A stretch of DNA of 46,622 bases from CALIKS01 sp964440295 (GTDB lineage: Archaea > Thermoproteota > Nitrososphaeria_A > Caldarchaeales > Calditenuaceae): NCBI GenBank assembly GCA_964440295.1, contig CAYTRT010000008.1, positions 1-46,622 of the forward strand. Reading direction: 5' to 3'. The position numbers and the translations under genes were made by a program. Positions within the stretch are counted from its first letter, which is position 1. Each line of letters begins with the position of its first letter. The notes beneath the pieces are model-generated. The model made no database searches. It was not told the origin of the DNA and was given only the letters and a program-made list of their open reading frames with translations. Positions 38,422 through 46,579 of this stretch are shown piece by piece.

Positions 38422-39312
38422 ATGGGCCTGAGTGCTTGGATCCAGTATGCTAGGCCTTGGTCATTCGTCATGACTGTCATGTCTGTGGGTCTCGGAGGTG
38501 TCCTCGCATTCATACGGGGCTGGCTCGACCCCCTACTCCTCACGCTCACGCTCATCGGCCTCGTAGCGTTTCATGCCGCTACTAACATGGCTAATGACTA
38601 CTTCGACGTCAAGCATAGAGTCGACACGACGGAGGCGCCGACCGCTAGGTACAGACAGCATCCACTCCTCGGCGTCGGCATATCTCCCAGCACCTTCACC
38701 CTAGTCGTAGCTGGGCTATACATATTCGTGCTATCCGTCGCGACGTTCATCGCAATCTTTAGAGGACCAATAGTCATGTTATTCACTGCGGCCGGGCTCT
38801 TCTTCAGCTACTTCTACACGGCGAGGCCGCTGATGCTTAAGTACCGCGCGTTGGGCGAGCCCTCTGTCATCCTGATCTGGGGGCCGCTAATGACTGGCGG
38901 AACATACTACGTCCTGACTGGGCAGATAGACATAGGCGTAATGGCTGCCTCACTCCCGCTCGGCATACTCGTCGGACTAGTCTTGTTCGCGAACAACATA
39001 CGCGACATCGAGTATGACCGCTCAGCCGGCATAAAGACGCTTGCAATAATGCTCGGCCAGGAAAGATCAATAAAACTCTACATCGCGATGATAGCCTCGA
39101 CATACGTAATCACTGCTTTGCTAGTCGTTGGGAGATTTCTGACACCACTAACATTTCTGACCCTACTGACGCTGCCGAGGGCGATCAGGCTCATCAAAAT
39201 ATTTAGACACGCTGTTCCAGACGCCGCCGACCCGATGACCGCGCAGTTAACTATGAAGTTCGGCATAACGATGATCGCAGGAATACTCATAGGCTCATTG
39301 ATCGGGATTTAA
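38422..39312 (+). CDS. UbiA-family prenyltransferase (MenA-like)
   Basis: A membrane prenyltransferase of 296 residues with about nine helices. The first aspartate-rich motif is NMANDYFDVKHRVDT (residues about 56-70), the second NNIRDIEYDRSAGIKTLA (about 193-210). These bind the prenyl diphosphate and magnesium. The spacing and NxxxDxxxD form are closest to MenA-type enzymes that prenylate dihydroxynaphthoate, which makes menaquinone. In archaea some relatives make the geranylgeranylglyceryl lipid, so the acceptor is uncertain. The start is ATG 38422, preceded by the AT-rich TTAAATAAAA 26 bases upstream, indicating a leaderless transcript. Confidence 0.85.
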   Translation: MGLSAWIQYARPWSFVMTVMSVGLGGVLAFIRGWLDPLLLTLTLIGLVAFHAATNMANDYFDVKHRVDTTEAPTARYRQHPLLGVGISPSTFTLVVAGLYIFVLSVATFIAIFRGPIVMLFTAAGLFFSYFYTARPLMLKYRALGEPSVILIWGPLMTGGTYYVLTGQIDIGVMAASLPLGILVGLVLFANNIRDIEYDRSAGIKTLAIMLGQERSIKLYIAMIASTYVITALLVVGRFLTPLTFLTLLTLPRAIRLIKIFRHAVPDAADPMTAQLTMKFGITMIAGILIGSLIGI

Positions 39313-39380
39313 CGAAGCAGCTGGACGCTAACCGGCCCAGCTAGCCTGCATAATTTTATGTTTCTGCTCAGATAACCTAG

Positions 39381-39403
39381 GAGTCCTCATCTATTCAGGA
39401 CTC
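39381..39403. terminator. Possible bidirectional hairpin between convergent genes
   Basis: GAGTCCT and AGGACTC form a 7-bp perfect stem with a 9-base loop, in the 139-base spacer between the UbiA-type and mevalonate kinase genes. A T-run (ATTTTTTGG) follows about 25 bases downstream on the plus strand. Archaeal terminators are mainly T-tracts, so this may be incidental. Confidence 0.3.
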
Positions 39404-39451
39404 GGCAAAATCATCACAGCGTATAGAATTTTTTGGCTGCCTTATTTAAAT

Positions 39452-40435
39452 TTATTCAGGCTTATAAGATTCACATCTAACGCCATCCTGCGGTATAACT
39501 ACCTTGTAGACGTTGTAGCTCCTCATCAACTTCTTATAAACCATGTCGATCTCCTCTTCCTTTACGACGGCGATCAGGCATCCGCCTCCGCCGCCTCCCG
39601 TCAATTTTCCACCGATCGCGCCTGACTTCACTGCGAGCTCTAGAGCGTTGTCGAGGTCCCTTGTGGAGACTCCGATCGCCCTCAGAATGTTGTGGTTAAT
39701 AGTCAACAAGTCGCCCAGCCTCTCGTACCTGTTATTGATGAGCGCTAACTCGCATTCCGAGGTAATCTCCTCGACGGTCTCCCTGAGCTTCTCGAAGACC
39801 GATATGTACTGTTCCCGCAGTTGCGATACGTGTCTAACCATGTCTCCGGTCCTCCTCGGCGTTCCGACGTCTATCAACAGCAGGGAGATCGGCTTCTTAA
39901 TATTGATCATCACTGGGTGACTTCCACGCCTGTAAGATATGACTCCGCCATAAGTAGAGACGGCTAGGTCGACCCCCGATGCCCTATAGTGAATGATCCC
40001 CTCAGCAATCGATGCGAGGTCTATTATCTCGCTTTGGGACGGCTTGTAGCCATAGGCGTGAAGGCCGGCAGCCACGCACGAGACAGAGACAGCGGCAGAG
40101 GAGCCGAGTCCAGAGGCCCTCGGAATCTCGGAAGTAATGCTCACGGAGATTCCATTGCCGCTAACTTTGTTGAGAACCGCCATTAGCGCCTCTCGGAGGG
40201 GCCTAAGCCTGTCTGAGACGCCGCGCTTAGACTCTTTTACGAGTTCGGCTCCACGCCATTCGGCGGAGATGCCCATGTCCTCCGAAGAGATCGAGACTAC
40301 TCCGTCGTTCCTAGTAGTAGCCGTGGCGTATGCCCTGAGATTAATGGCGCCAGCGATGGCCCTCGCTCCATATACAACGAAGTGCTCGCCCGTCAGTATG
40401 ACCTTACCAGGAGCAGAACACGTCGCCTCTCCCAA
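39452..40435 (-). CDS. mvk: Mevalonate kinase
   Basis: Mevalonate kinase phosphorylates mevalonate with ATP on the way to isopentenyl diphosphate, the building block of archaeal lipids. The 327-residue GHMP-fold protein shows motif 1 APGKVILTGEHFVVYGARA (residues 8-26), motif 2 IPRASGLGSSAAVSVS (P-loop of the GHMP family) and motif 3 GAIGGKLTGGGGGGCLIAVV. The catalytic Asp is in RASGVDLAVSTYGG. Everything needed is present. The ATG start lies next to AT-rich DNA. It sits alone on the minus strand; the other mevalonate-pathway genes are not in the window, apart from downstream prenyl enzymes. Confidence 0.94.
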   Translation of the reverse strand: MGEATCSAPGKVILTGEHFVVYGARAIAGAINLRAYATATTRNDGVVSISSEDMGISAEWRGAELVKESKRGVSDRLRPLREALMAVLNKVSGNGISVSITSEIPRASGLGSSAAVSVSCVAAGLHAYGYKPSQSEIIDLASIAEGIIHYRASGVDLAVSTYGGVISYRRGSHPVMINIKKPISLLLIDVGTPRRTGDMVRHVSQLREQYISVFEKLRETVEEITSECELALINNRYERLGDLLTINHNILRAIGVSTRDLDNALELAVKSGAIGGKLTGGGGGGCLIAVVKEEEIDMVYKKLMRSYNVYKVVIPQDGVRCESYKPE

Positions 40436-40549
40436 CTCTCAACGAATAATCAATCATGAAGTGGTAATTTATAGTTTGAGTATATAGAATATGAATCCAC
40501 GCGAAAAAAACGGCTTTCTGGCTTCTCTAAGAATTTGGTTAAGCATCGG

Positions 40550-40556
40550 TTATAAA
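40550..40556 (+). promoter_or_regulatory. TATA-like element of the CBS gene
   Basis: TTATAAA lies about 35 bases before ATG 40588, placing transcription start near 40579 and a leader of about nine bases. It supports that ATG over the out-of-frame ATG at 40581. Confidence 0.45.
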
Positions 40557-40587
40557 CAACTTTGACGCTCAATAATACTGATGCTGC

Positions 40588-41064
40588 ATGAGCGGGGAAA
40601 TAGGTGGCGAGAAGGAAATTAAGGTTGGCTCACTAGCCAGGCGGGTAGACATAATGATAGACTCCGAGAGAACGATAAGGGAGGCGGCAATAATGATGGA
40701 CCGCATGAATGTGGGCTGCCTCCTCGTCACTAGTGAGAACAAGATAGTCGGAATAGTGACTGAGAGGGACCTAGTCAGACGAGTACTAGCGACTGGAATA
40801 AACCACACATCTATAAAGGTCAAGGAAATAATGTCCTATCCAGTAATAGCCATAGAGCCTGACTCCAGCCTAATAGACGCAGTCAAATTAATGGCGAGCT
40901 ACGGCTTCCGGAGACTGCCGGTCATTGAGAAGGACGGCAAGCTTGTCGGAATAGTGACGATCAACGAGCTGGCAGAGGCATTAGTAGAGACTAGAGAGCT
41001 ATGCAGAGAACTACTAGAAATGATGATGAAGGCAACTAAGCCGCCGGAAAGCATGTATCAATAG
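40588..41064 (+). CDS. Two-CBS-domain protein
   Basis: The 158-residue protein is a CBS pair. CBS1 at about 22-78 contains RTIREAAIMMDRMNVGCLLV and VGIVTERDLVRRVL. CBS2 at 85-138 has MSYPVIAIEPDSSLIDAVKL and YGFRRLPVIEKDGKLVGIV. Such stand-alone pairs bind adenosine ligands such as AMP, ATP or SAM and often regulate partner enzymes. The last 20 residues are helical (CRELLEMMMKA) and could contact a partner. No enzyme domain is fused. The TATA-like element upstream fits the ATG. It converges on the small ECF-S-like gene. What it regulates cannot be seen from the context. Confidence 0.9.
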   Translation: MSGEIGGEKEIKVGSLARRVDIMIDSERTIREAAIMMDRMNVGCLLVTSENKIVGIVTERDLVRRVLATGINHTSIKVKEIMSYPVIAIEPDSSLIDAVKLMASYGFRRLPVIEKDGKLVGIVTINELAEALVETRELCRELLEMMMKATKPPESMYQ

Positions 41065-41085
41065 CATCAACGGCCCGCAGTGTTT

Positions 41086-41616
41086 TCATGTATCAGCATA
41101 TCTCTCTAGTCCCTTTCTTAGCAGGATAGTTGCAAGCCACCCACCTGCTGCTCCTCCTAGGATGCCGGCCACCATGATGATGAACTCCATCACGAGACTC
41201 CTCGGCAGCATCTTAATGGTGTAGACCGTGAAGTAATATGACGATATCCCCACGAGAGCCGTACTGATGATGGTTGACAACACAAGCCTGCGATGCCTAA
41301 TTCCCGATGATGACTTAACTCTGAGAAGGAGGAAGCTTCCGTCGATTAACAAGCCGTAAACAACTGCGAATAGGAGCGTTAATGGAAAGAATACCGGCCT
41401 TATGATTGTCGTGAGTAGTCCACCGATGAATGCTGTGTATGTAGCCCCTAGCCTTCCAATCAGAATACTCGCTAGGCTGAGAACCAGTGCCTGGGCGATT
41501 ATAAGGATCTTATCGAGCGGAGTTGGTAGAATGAGCTTCGGGATAAATACTAAGACGCCGAGCAGAGTCATCAGGACTACCTTTCTAGTCTTATGCCTCT
41601 GGGCCGTCATCTGCAT
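41086..41616 (-). CDS. ECF S-component-like membrane protein
   Basis: A 176-residue membrane protein with about five hydrophobic segments. It opens with a basic stretch (QRHKTRKVVLMTLLGVLVF), then LGATYTAFIGGLLTTIIRPVF, which resembles the conserved core of ECF S components, and ends with a small-residue helix (AGILGGAAGGWLATILL) and a basic tail. No substrate-specific motif stands out. It is the third such protein in about 9 kb, but has the weakest resemblance; it could equally be an unrelated small transporter or a DUF membrane protein. It converges on the CBS gene. The ATG start is at 41616. Confidence 0.5.
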   Translation of the reverse strand: MQMTAQRHKTRKVVLMTLLGVLVFIPKLILPTPLDKILIIAQALVLSLASILIGRLGATYTAFIGGLLTTIIRPVFFPLTLLFAVVYGLLIDGSFLLLRVKSSSGIRHRRLVLSTIISTALVGISSYYFTVYTIKMLPRSLVMEFIIMVAGILGGAAGGWLATILLRKGLERYADT

Positions 41617-41654
41617 ATTAGTTGCCCCTAAATTCTAATAACTCTTAGGAGTAA

Positions 41655-43808
41655 TTACTCTAGCAGTACTCTGACGTCTGCGACTATTGCTCCGTCGGGG
41701 TAGGCGAAGACTGGGTTAAGGTCTATCTCCTTTATGCTTGGCTGCTCCATCAATAGGTCTGAGAGCCTCGTCAAGATTCTTGCTAGGGATTCCTCGTTGA
41801 CTGGGGGCTGGCCCCTGAATCCCCTGAGGGCTCGGTATCCCCTTATCTCCCGGATCATCTCGAGGGCCTCGAACTCTGTTATCGGAGACTTCCGGAAGGT
41901 GACGTCCCTCATAAGCTCCACGAATATTCCTCCGAGCCCGAACATCACGACTGGTCCGAACTCCTCGTCCCTCACTCCTCCGACTATCACTTCCAGTCCC
42001 TGAGGCGCCATTCTCTGGACCAGTATGCCGACGACTCTGGCCCCCGGCGCCCTCTTCTCGACGTTCTCCAAGATCGTCCTGTATGCCTTTTTTACCTCGT
42101 CTCTGTCTTTCAGCCCGACGACGACTCCTCCCACATCGCTCTTATGGATAACGTCAGGCGAAACTATCTTCAAGACGACTGGATAACCAATACTGTCCGC
42201 CAGGTCCGCGGCCTCGCTCTCGCTCCTCGAGATCCTACTCTCCGCAACTGGGATACCATAACTCTTCAGGAGCTCCTTCCCCTCGTGTTCGAGGAGGACT
42301 CTTCTCCCATCGCCCAGCGCGGACTCGATGACTCCGTGAGTCCTCCCAGCCTCGACCTGAATTTCCGGAGCCTTAATAATCGCTCTCTTATCGATCGTCG
42401 CCCTATACTCGCTGAGCCACATCATGTATGACGCGACTGCTATCGCCCGCTCCGGCGACCTGTAGAAGGGTATGCCACGCATCTGGAGCTTCTTCGCGAT
42501 TTCCCTTCCATAGATGCCGCGCGAATAAACTCCGAGTATTGGTTTTCCATATCGCTGCATCTCTGGCAAGACGTCGATTATTCCCTCGTCGAGTGGCGTG
42601 TCCTGAAAGACGAAGAACGGCATCACGAGGTCTATGCCATCGTCGCCCAGCAGGGCCTCCATCGTGATCTTGTACTCCTTAGATGTAGCGCTTCCGGTCA
42701 GGTCCACGACCTCGCGAACTAGAGCAAACTTCGGAAGTGCATCCTCGAGCTTCTTTCTCGTCTCCTCGCTGTAGGTCCCGACGAGTATTCCTCTCTGCTC
42801 TGCTGCGTCGCAGGCCGAGACAGTCATGCCCGCTCCGTTTGTAAGCATGCCGACCCGCCTACCCTTGGGGAGTGGTTGGAGCGCGAGTGCCTTTGCTGCG
42901 TCGTATAGTTCCTCGAAGTCCTCAGCGACGACTATTCCTGCCTGTTTGAAGACGGACTTGGCGACTTGGTATGATCCTGCAAGCCAGCCGGTGTGCGATT
43001 TTGCAGCCTTTACTCCGAGGCTTGTCCTCCCAGACTTCAGTATGACTATTGGTTTTTTTGCGCTGACCTCGCTTACGGCCTTTATGAATCTTCTACCATT
43101 GACGACTGCCTCCATGTATATTGCAATTACCCTCGTGTCTTCGTCCATTCCTAGATATCTGATCAGGTCTGCCTCGTCTACGTCCGCCTTATTTCCGAAG
43201 CTAACCATCTTGCTTATACCCACGCCGTCCTCTGCAGCTTCTTCGAGGAAGGCGACGCCATAGGTCCCACTCTGAGTGATGAATGAAATTGGGCCGTGCG
43301 GAGGCCTGACCATTCTTTCGCGAGATTGGAAAAACGTGTCAAACCTGCTCTTGCCGTCGAAGACGCCTATGCAGTTTGGGCCGATGATCCTCATGCCGTA
43401 TCTCCTCGCGATGTTGACGACCTCTGTCTCGAGGTCCACGTTTGATCCGCCCACCTCCTTGAATCCTCCAGAAACAATTATGACGTTCTTCACTCCCTTT
43501 TTGCCACATTCCTCGATTATCTGGGGTGCGAGGCTTGAGGGCAGTGCGTAGACTGCTAGATCTACTGGCTCGGGGATCTGCGAGACAGTCTCATAGCACT
43601 TGAGCCCTAATATCTCCTTCGCCGATATAGTGACTGGATATATCTTTCCACCGTATCCTCCTTCGACAATGCTTCTCAGAATCTCATGACCTATCTTTCC
43701 CCTCGTCGCTGAGACGCCGATGACCGCGACCGATCTTGGCCTGAAGAATAGTTCAAGCTGGCTAAGCCCCGACATCGAGTCTTCACTGACTCCTCTCATG
43801 ATCATCAC
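41655..43808 (-). CDS. acd: ADP-forming acyl-CoA synthetase (fused α-β, acetyl-CoA synthetase type)
   Basis: The 717-residue protein joins both parts of the ADP-forming enzyme. The α part begins with the CoA-binding domain FFRPRSVAVIGVSATRGKIG. Its two ligase domains contain SFITQSGTYGVAFLEEAA and the phosphohistidine loop AKSHTGWLAGSYQ (near residue 263). The β part is an ATP-grasp, starting near residue 490 with HEGKELLKSYGIPVAES, with SIGYPVVLKIVSPDVIHKSD and GGVVVGLKD. It makes ATP from acyl-CoA, or activates acids. TACK archaea use relatives in acetate or 3-/4-hydroxy acid metabolism; the substrate is not readable. It diverges from the acyltransferase gene across 54 bases. Confidence 0.92.
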   Translation of the reverse strand: MMIMRGVSEDSMSGLSQLELFFRPRSVAVIGVSATRGKIGHEILRSIVEGGYGGKIYPVTISAKEILGLKCYETVSQIPEPVDLAVYALPSSLAPQIIEECGKKGVKNVIIVSGGFKEVGGSNVDLETEVVNIARRYGMRIIGPNCIGVFDGKSRFDTFFQSRERMVRPPHGPISFITQSGTYGVAFLEEAAEDGVGISKMVSFGNKADVDEADLIRYLGMDEDTRVIAIYMEAVVNGRRFIKAVSEVSAKKPIVILKSGRTSLGVKAAKSHTGWLAGSYQVAKSVFKQAGIVVAEDFEELYDAAKALALQPLPKGRRVGMLTNGAGMTVSACDAAEQRGILVGTYSEETRKKLEDALPKFALVREVVDLTGSATSKEYKITMEALLGDDGIDLVMPFFVFQDTPLDEGIIDVLPEMQRYGKPILGVYSRGIYGREIAKKLQMRGIPFYRSPERAIAVASYMMWLSEYRATIDKRAIIKAPEIQVEAGRTHGVIESALGDGRRVLLEHEGKELLKSYGIPVAESRISRSESEAADLADSIGYPVVLKIVSPDVIHKSDVGGVVVGLKDRDEVKKAYRTILENVEKRAPGARVVGILVQRMAPQGLEVIVGGVRDEEFGPVVMFGLGGIFVELMRDVTFRKSPITEFEALEMIREIRGYRALRGFRGQPPVNEESLARILTRLSDLLMEQPSIKEIDLNPVFAYPDGAIVADVRVLLE

Positions 43809-43845
43809 TTGATCGTGATTCTTTTATTAATAGTTAAATAAAGGA
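43804..43845. promoter_or_regulatory. Divergent promoter region with short inverted repeat
   Basis: Between the acd-type and acyltransferase genes, ATCAC-6-GTGAT (43804-43819) forms an inverted repeat overlapping the start of the minus-strand gene. The AT-rich TTATTAATAGTTAAATAA just upstream lies at TATA spacing from both genes. Confidence 0.4.
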
Positions 43846-43862
43846 CGGCTGCATTATTAACG

Positions 43863-45086
43863 ATGAGCTCTACTCCTTGGATTGGTGATAAGTGGTTCGT
43901 TAGTCCTTTTAACTTTGCTCCAGAGGTTCTCTCCAGCATGAATTTGCCGAAGAAGGTCGAGATATATGACGTTACGCTTAGGGACGGCGAGCAATGTCCT
44001 GGGGTCGTCTTTAGGTCTGATGAGAAGGTCAGGATTGCCCAGCTACTGGACGAAGTCGGCGTGCATAGAATAGAGGCGGGTATGCCCGTTGTCTCTGAAG
44101 ACGACTTCAAGGCAGTCAAGCAGATCGCGCAGCTGGGATTGAAGGCTAAAGTAAAGGCATTCTGCAGGGCTAGAAGAGACGACATAGACACTTCACTGAG
44201 AGCAGATGTGTGGGGAGTATTGATAGAGCTGCCCTCTTCAAAGACACTGATAGAGCGAGGATACAGATGGGACGAGAAGAGAGTCCTAGAGATGGCCGTC
44301 GACGCGGCTCAGTACGCGAAGGCTCATGGACTGCACACTACTTTCTTCTGCGTTGATAGTACTCGTGCGAATCCTGAGTATCTCAAAGCACTGATAACAA
44401 AGGTGGTTAAGGATGCCAAGGTTGATGCAATAGCGATAGTAGATACGTTCGGGGTGACTGCTCCTTGGGGCTTCGCCCACCTGATCAGGCAGGTAAAGTC
44501 TTGGGTAGACGTCCCAATAGAGGTTCACTGCCATAACGATATGAACCTCGCAGTCGCCAACTCTGTTTCCGCAGTTACTGCAGGCGCGGAGGTAATTCAT
44601 ACGAACGTGAACGGCATAGGTGAGCGCTCAGGCGGTGCGGCGCTTGAGGAGGTCGCGGTGATTTTGAGAATATTGTTGAACATGGATATTGGTCTTAGGC
44701 TTGAGAATCTGCGAAAGCTCTCGAAGTACGTCGAGGCTGCGTCTGGAGTGAAGATGCCGCCGATCAAGCCGGTCGTGGGTGACCAATCGTTTGCCTACGA
44801 GGCCGGAATAGCCGTGATGTTCTCCGTGAGGTTCAGGGACGAGGGATACCTGCAGGGGGCCCTACCATATCTTCCAGAACTAGTCGGCAACGAGTTCAAG
44901 ATTATCCTTGGAAAGAAGAGTGGAGGACACTCGATAGCGGCCAAGCTGAGAGAGCTCGGCATACAGGCAACCGAGGAGCAGATAAACAATATCCTAACGC
45001 AGGTTAAGAACCTCTCAATCCAGAAGAAGGGACCAGTGACAGACGAGGAATTCAAAGAGATTGTTCAGAAAACGCTCAAGACATAA
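43863..45086 (+). CDS. Homocitrate/isopropylmalate synthase-type acyltransferase
   Basis: A 407-residue DRE-TIM metallolyase that condenses acetyl-CoA with a 2-oxo acid. The signature VEIYDVTLRDGEQCPGVVF (residues 32-50) carries the catalytic RD, and the metal site is VHCHNDMNLAVANSV (near 225). NVNGIGERSGGAALEEVAV follows. The length and the absence of a LeuA-type regulatory domain fit the homocitrate-synthase, LysS/AksA or citramalate-synthase group rather than LeuA. The N-terminal WFVSPFNFAPEVLSSM is an unusual extension before the core. It could work in lysine, isoleucine or another 2-oxo-acid chain extension; the sequence does not decide. It diverges from the acyl-CoA synthetase gene. 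Confidence 0.88.
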   Translation: MSSTPWIGDKWFVSPFNFAPEVLSSMNLPKKVEIYDVTLRDGEQCPGVVFRSDEKVRIAQLLDEVGVHRIEAGMPVVSEDDFKAVKQIAQLGLKAKVKAFCRARRDDIDTSLRADVWGVLIELPSSKTLIERGYRWDEKRVLEMAVDAAQYAKAHGLHTTFFCVDSTRANPEYLKALITKVVKDAKVDAIAIVDTFGVTAPWGFAHLIRQVKSWVDVPIEVHCHNDMNLAVANSVSAVTAGAEVIHTNVNGIGERSGGAALEEVAVILRILLNMDIGLRLENLRKLSKYVEAASGVKMPPIKPVVGDQSFAYEAGIAVMFSVRFRDEGYLQGALPYLPELVGNEFKIILGKKSGGHSIAAKLRELGIQATEEQINNILTQVKNLSIQKKGPVTDEEFKEIVQKTLKT

Positions 45087-45142
45087 TTTAATCAAAATTT
45101 TAATTTTATTATAAATATTTAAATACAGCATATATATTTTAA
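45087..45142 (+). promoter_or_regulatory. AT-rich terminator followed by a TATA box
   Basis: TTTTAATTTTATTATAAAT directly after the acyltransferase stop is a likely T-rich terminator. CATATATATTTT at 45129-45140 lies about 26 bases before TTG 45160, at TATA spacing for the next gene. Confidence 0.45.
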
Positions 45143-45159
45143 TTACCGTGTGATTGTTA

Positions 45160-45951
45160 TTGCCTCGTTTTAGGGATCTATCAATTCTGTACTACTTGCC
45201 GGGTAGGAGGCTAGCTAACATTGGTTTAGTCCTCACTCATCCCACTCGCGGAATCTCAGATCTCTGCGAGGTCATGCGCGGCTTAGATGTAGATGTAGTC
45301 GCAGTCGATATGTGCCGCAACATTGAGAACTTTGACGAGGCATTCTTATCCCTCATCGTAGATATATCAAAAATTAGCGATGAGCAACTAGAGGATTTAG
45401 CCACGGAGATCAGGCGGTCAGAGAATGTCAAAGAGCTGGTCATTCATCACTCACAGATTCCTGGACTAGTCAGCGACATGTTCTTCGACTACAGAGGAAC
45501 GCTTGGTAGACGCTCATTGATCATAAGCTTCCCAGCACTGACCGGCTTCTTTCAAGGACTATACGACATACTCGGAGACTCGGCTGGGGCTTTTCTATAC
45601 CATGCAGGGAAATTAGCTGGAATAGAGGGCGCGACAAGTCACAGGGTGCTTCTCAACGTCTCCGACATCGACCTATGGCTCAGAATTGCGGGGCTATTCC
45701 TACGTTCGCTCGGCTACGCAAGAGAGGTCAGCATCACGAGGATAGATGATAGAATCGAGGCAACATTGAAAGACTGCCTAGAGTGCCAGATACAGGCAAG
45801 GCTTAGACGACTACCGTCGAGCAACTGGACGCGTGGGTTGATTGCCGGAATAGCGACAAACACGATGGGCAGAGATTACTCAGCAGAGGAGGTTGAATGC
45901 ATTAACCTCGGCGACCAACACTGCAGAATAGTAGCCAGACCTACGACCTGA
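45160..45951 (+). CDS. V4R-domain protein with ACT-like N-terminal part
   Basis: A protein of about 263 residues. The C-terminal 140 residues contain a V4R domain: FFQGLYDILGDSAGAFLYHA, then LGYAREVSITRIDDRIEATL and the end ECINLGDQHCRIVA, with Cys residues (C in DCLECQIQ, EC, HC) that could bind metal. V4R proteins bind small ligands and occur in archaeal regulators and in chlorophyll-related enzymes. The first 90 residues (LANIGLVLTHPTRGISDLCE... VRIIIH-like) look like an ACT/regulatory βαβ fold. No DNA-binding domain is seen. TTG 45160 lies 26 bases after a TATA element; TTG 45154 is also possible. The ligand is unknown. Confidence 0.75.
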   Translation: MPRFRDLSILYYLPGRRLANIGLVLTHPTRGISDLCEVMRGLDVDVVAVDMCRNIENFDEAFLSLIVDISKISDEQLEDLATEIRRSENVKELVIHHSQIPGLVSDMFFDYRGTLGRRSLIISFPALTGFFQGLYDILGDSAGAFLYHAGKLAGIEGATSHRVLLNVSDIDLWLRIAGLFLRSLGYAREVSITRIDDRIEATLKDCLECQIQARLRRLPSSNWTRGLIAGIATNTMGRDYSAEEVECINLGDQHCRIVARPTT

Positions 45952-46004
45952 ATTTTTGCGATGATACAAATGGTTATTACCGGGATAGTGTTAAATATTA
46001 TTTG

Positions 46005-46391
46005 ATGTCGTCGTCGGAGCTCGACGAGATTCTCGACCACTACAGGAATCCGAGGAACTACGGCGAGCTGGAAGATCCAGACATACATGTCAGGGACTCA
46101 AACCCACTCTGCGGAGACGTGGTTGAGCTCTTCATAAAGGTGAAGGACGGTGTGATAAGCGACGTAAGGTTTAAGGGCAGGGGATGCGCTATAAGCCAGG
46201 CCTCCGCCTCTAAACTCACGGAGAAGATAATCGGCATGAGGATCGAGGACGTCAAGAAGCTCAGCAGGCAGGACATCCTCGAGATGCTCGGGATAGAGCT
46301 TAGTCCAGTCAGGCTTAAATGCGCTCTCCTCAGCCTAAAGGTCCTAAAAGTCGGAGTATACTCATACTTGCACTCAAAAATGTCCGAATAG
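46005..46391 (+). CDS. sufU: SufU/IscU-like iron-sulfur cluster scaffold
   Basis: A 128-residue scaffold of the SufU/NifU N-terminal family. The three cluster/zinc cysteines are C36 (NPLCGDVVE, with the conserved D), C61 (KGRGCAISQASAS) and C106 (VRLKCALLS). YRNPRNYGELEDPDI near the N-terminus is the family start. No SufB/C/D or SufS gene is nearby. The length is normal. ATG 46005 is used; TTG 46002 is one codon earlier. The ending overlaps possible early codons of the recombinase-like gene downstream. The type without SufU's insertion between the two last cysteines suggests an IscU/archaeal short form. Confidence 0.9.
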   Translation: MSSSELDEILDHYRNPRNYGELEDPDIHVRDSNPLCGDVVELFIKVKDGVISDVRFKGRGCAISQASASKLTEKIIGMRIEDVKKLSRQDILEMLGIELSPVRLKCALLSLKVLKVGVYSYLHSKMSE

Positions 46392-46408
46392 GCGCCGTAC
46401 TGGCTCTC

Positions 46409-46579
46409 GTGGCGAAATACAGGTTGTTCCTCGAGGATGATCAGGTTAGGCGTTGGTTTAGGAGCGTGGCTCGTGGCAGCAGTCTTACTGCGAGGGTCTC
46501 GGCTAGGAGGCTTGTGAAGCTCTCTGAGCTGCTTGGAATGGGTCCGGGAGAGCTGGTCTTAGGCGAAAAAAATACTTAA
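46409..46579 (+). CDS. N-terminal part of an archaeal tyrosine-recombinase-like protein (short or broken)
   Basis: From GTG 46409 the 56-residue sequence reads YRLFLEDDQVRRWFRSVARG, then SSLTARVSARRLVKLSELLG and PGELVL. This is the SAM-like core-binding pattern (D-x-V-x-RW...ARGS-x-TA...) at the start of archaeal XerA-type integrases. It stops at TAA 46577, far short of the catalytic domain. A run of seven A (GAAAAAAATACT) lies just before the stop, so a frameshift or a decayed gene is possible. In another frame ATG 46604, after AAGGGAG, opens a reading frame that runs out of the window. Start choice and function are tentative. Confidence 0.45.
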   Translation: MAKYRLFLEDDQVRRWFRSVARGSSLTARVSARRLVKLSELLGMGPGELVLGEKNT

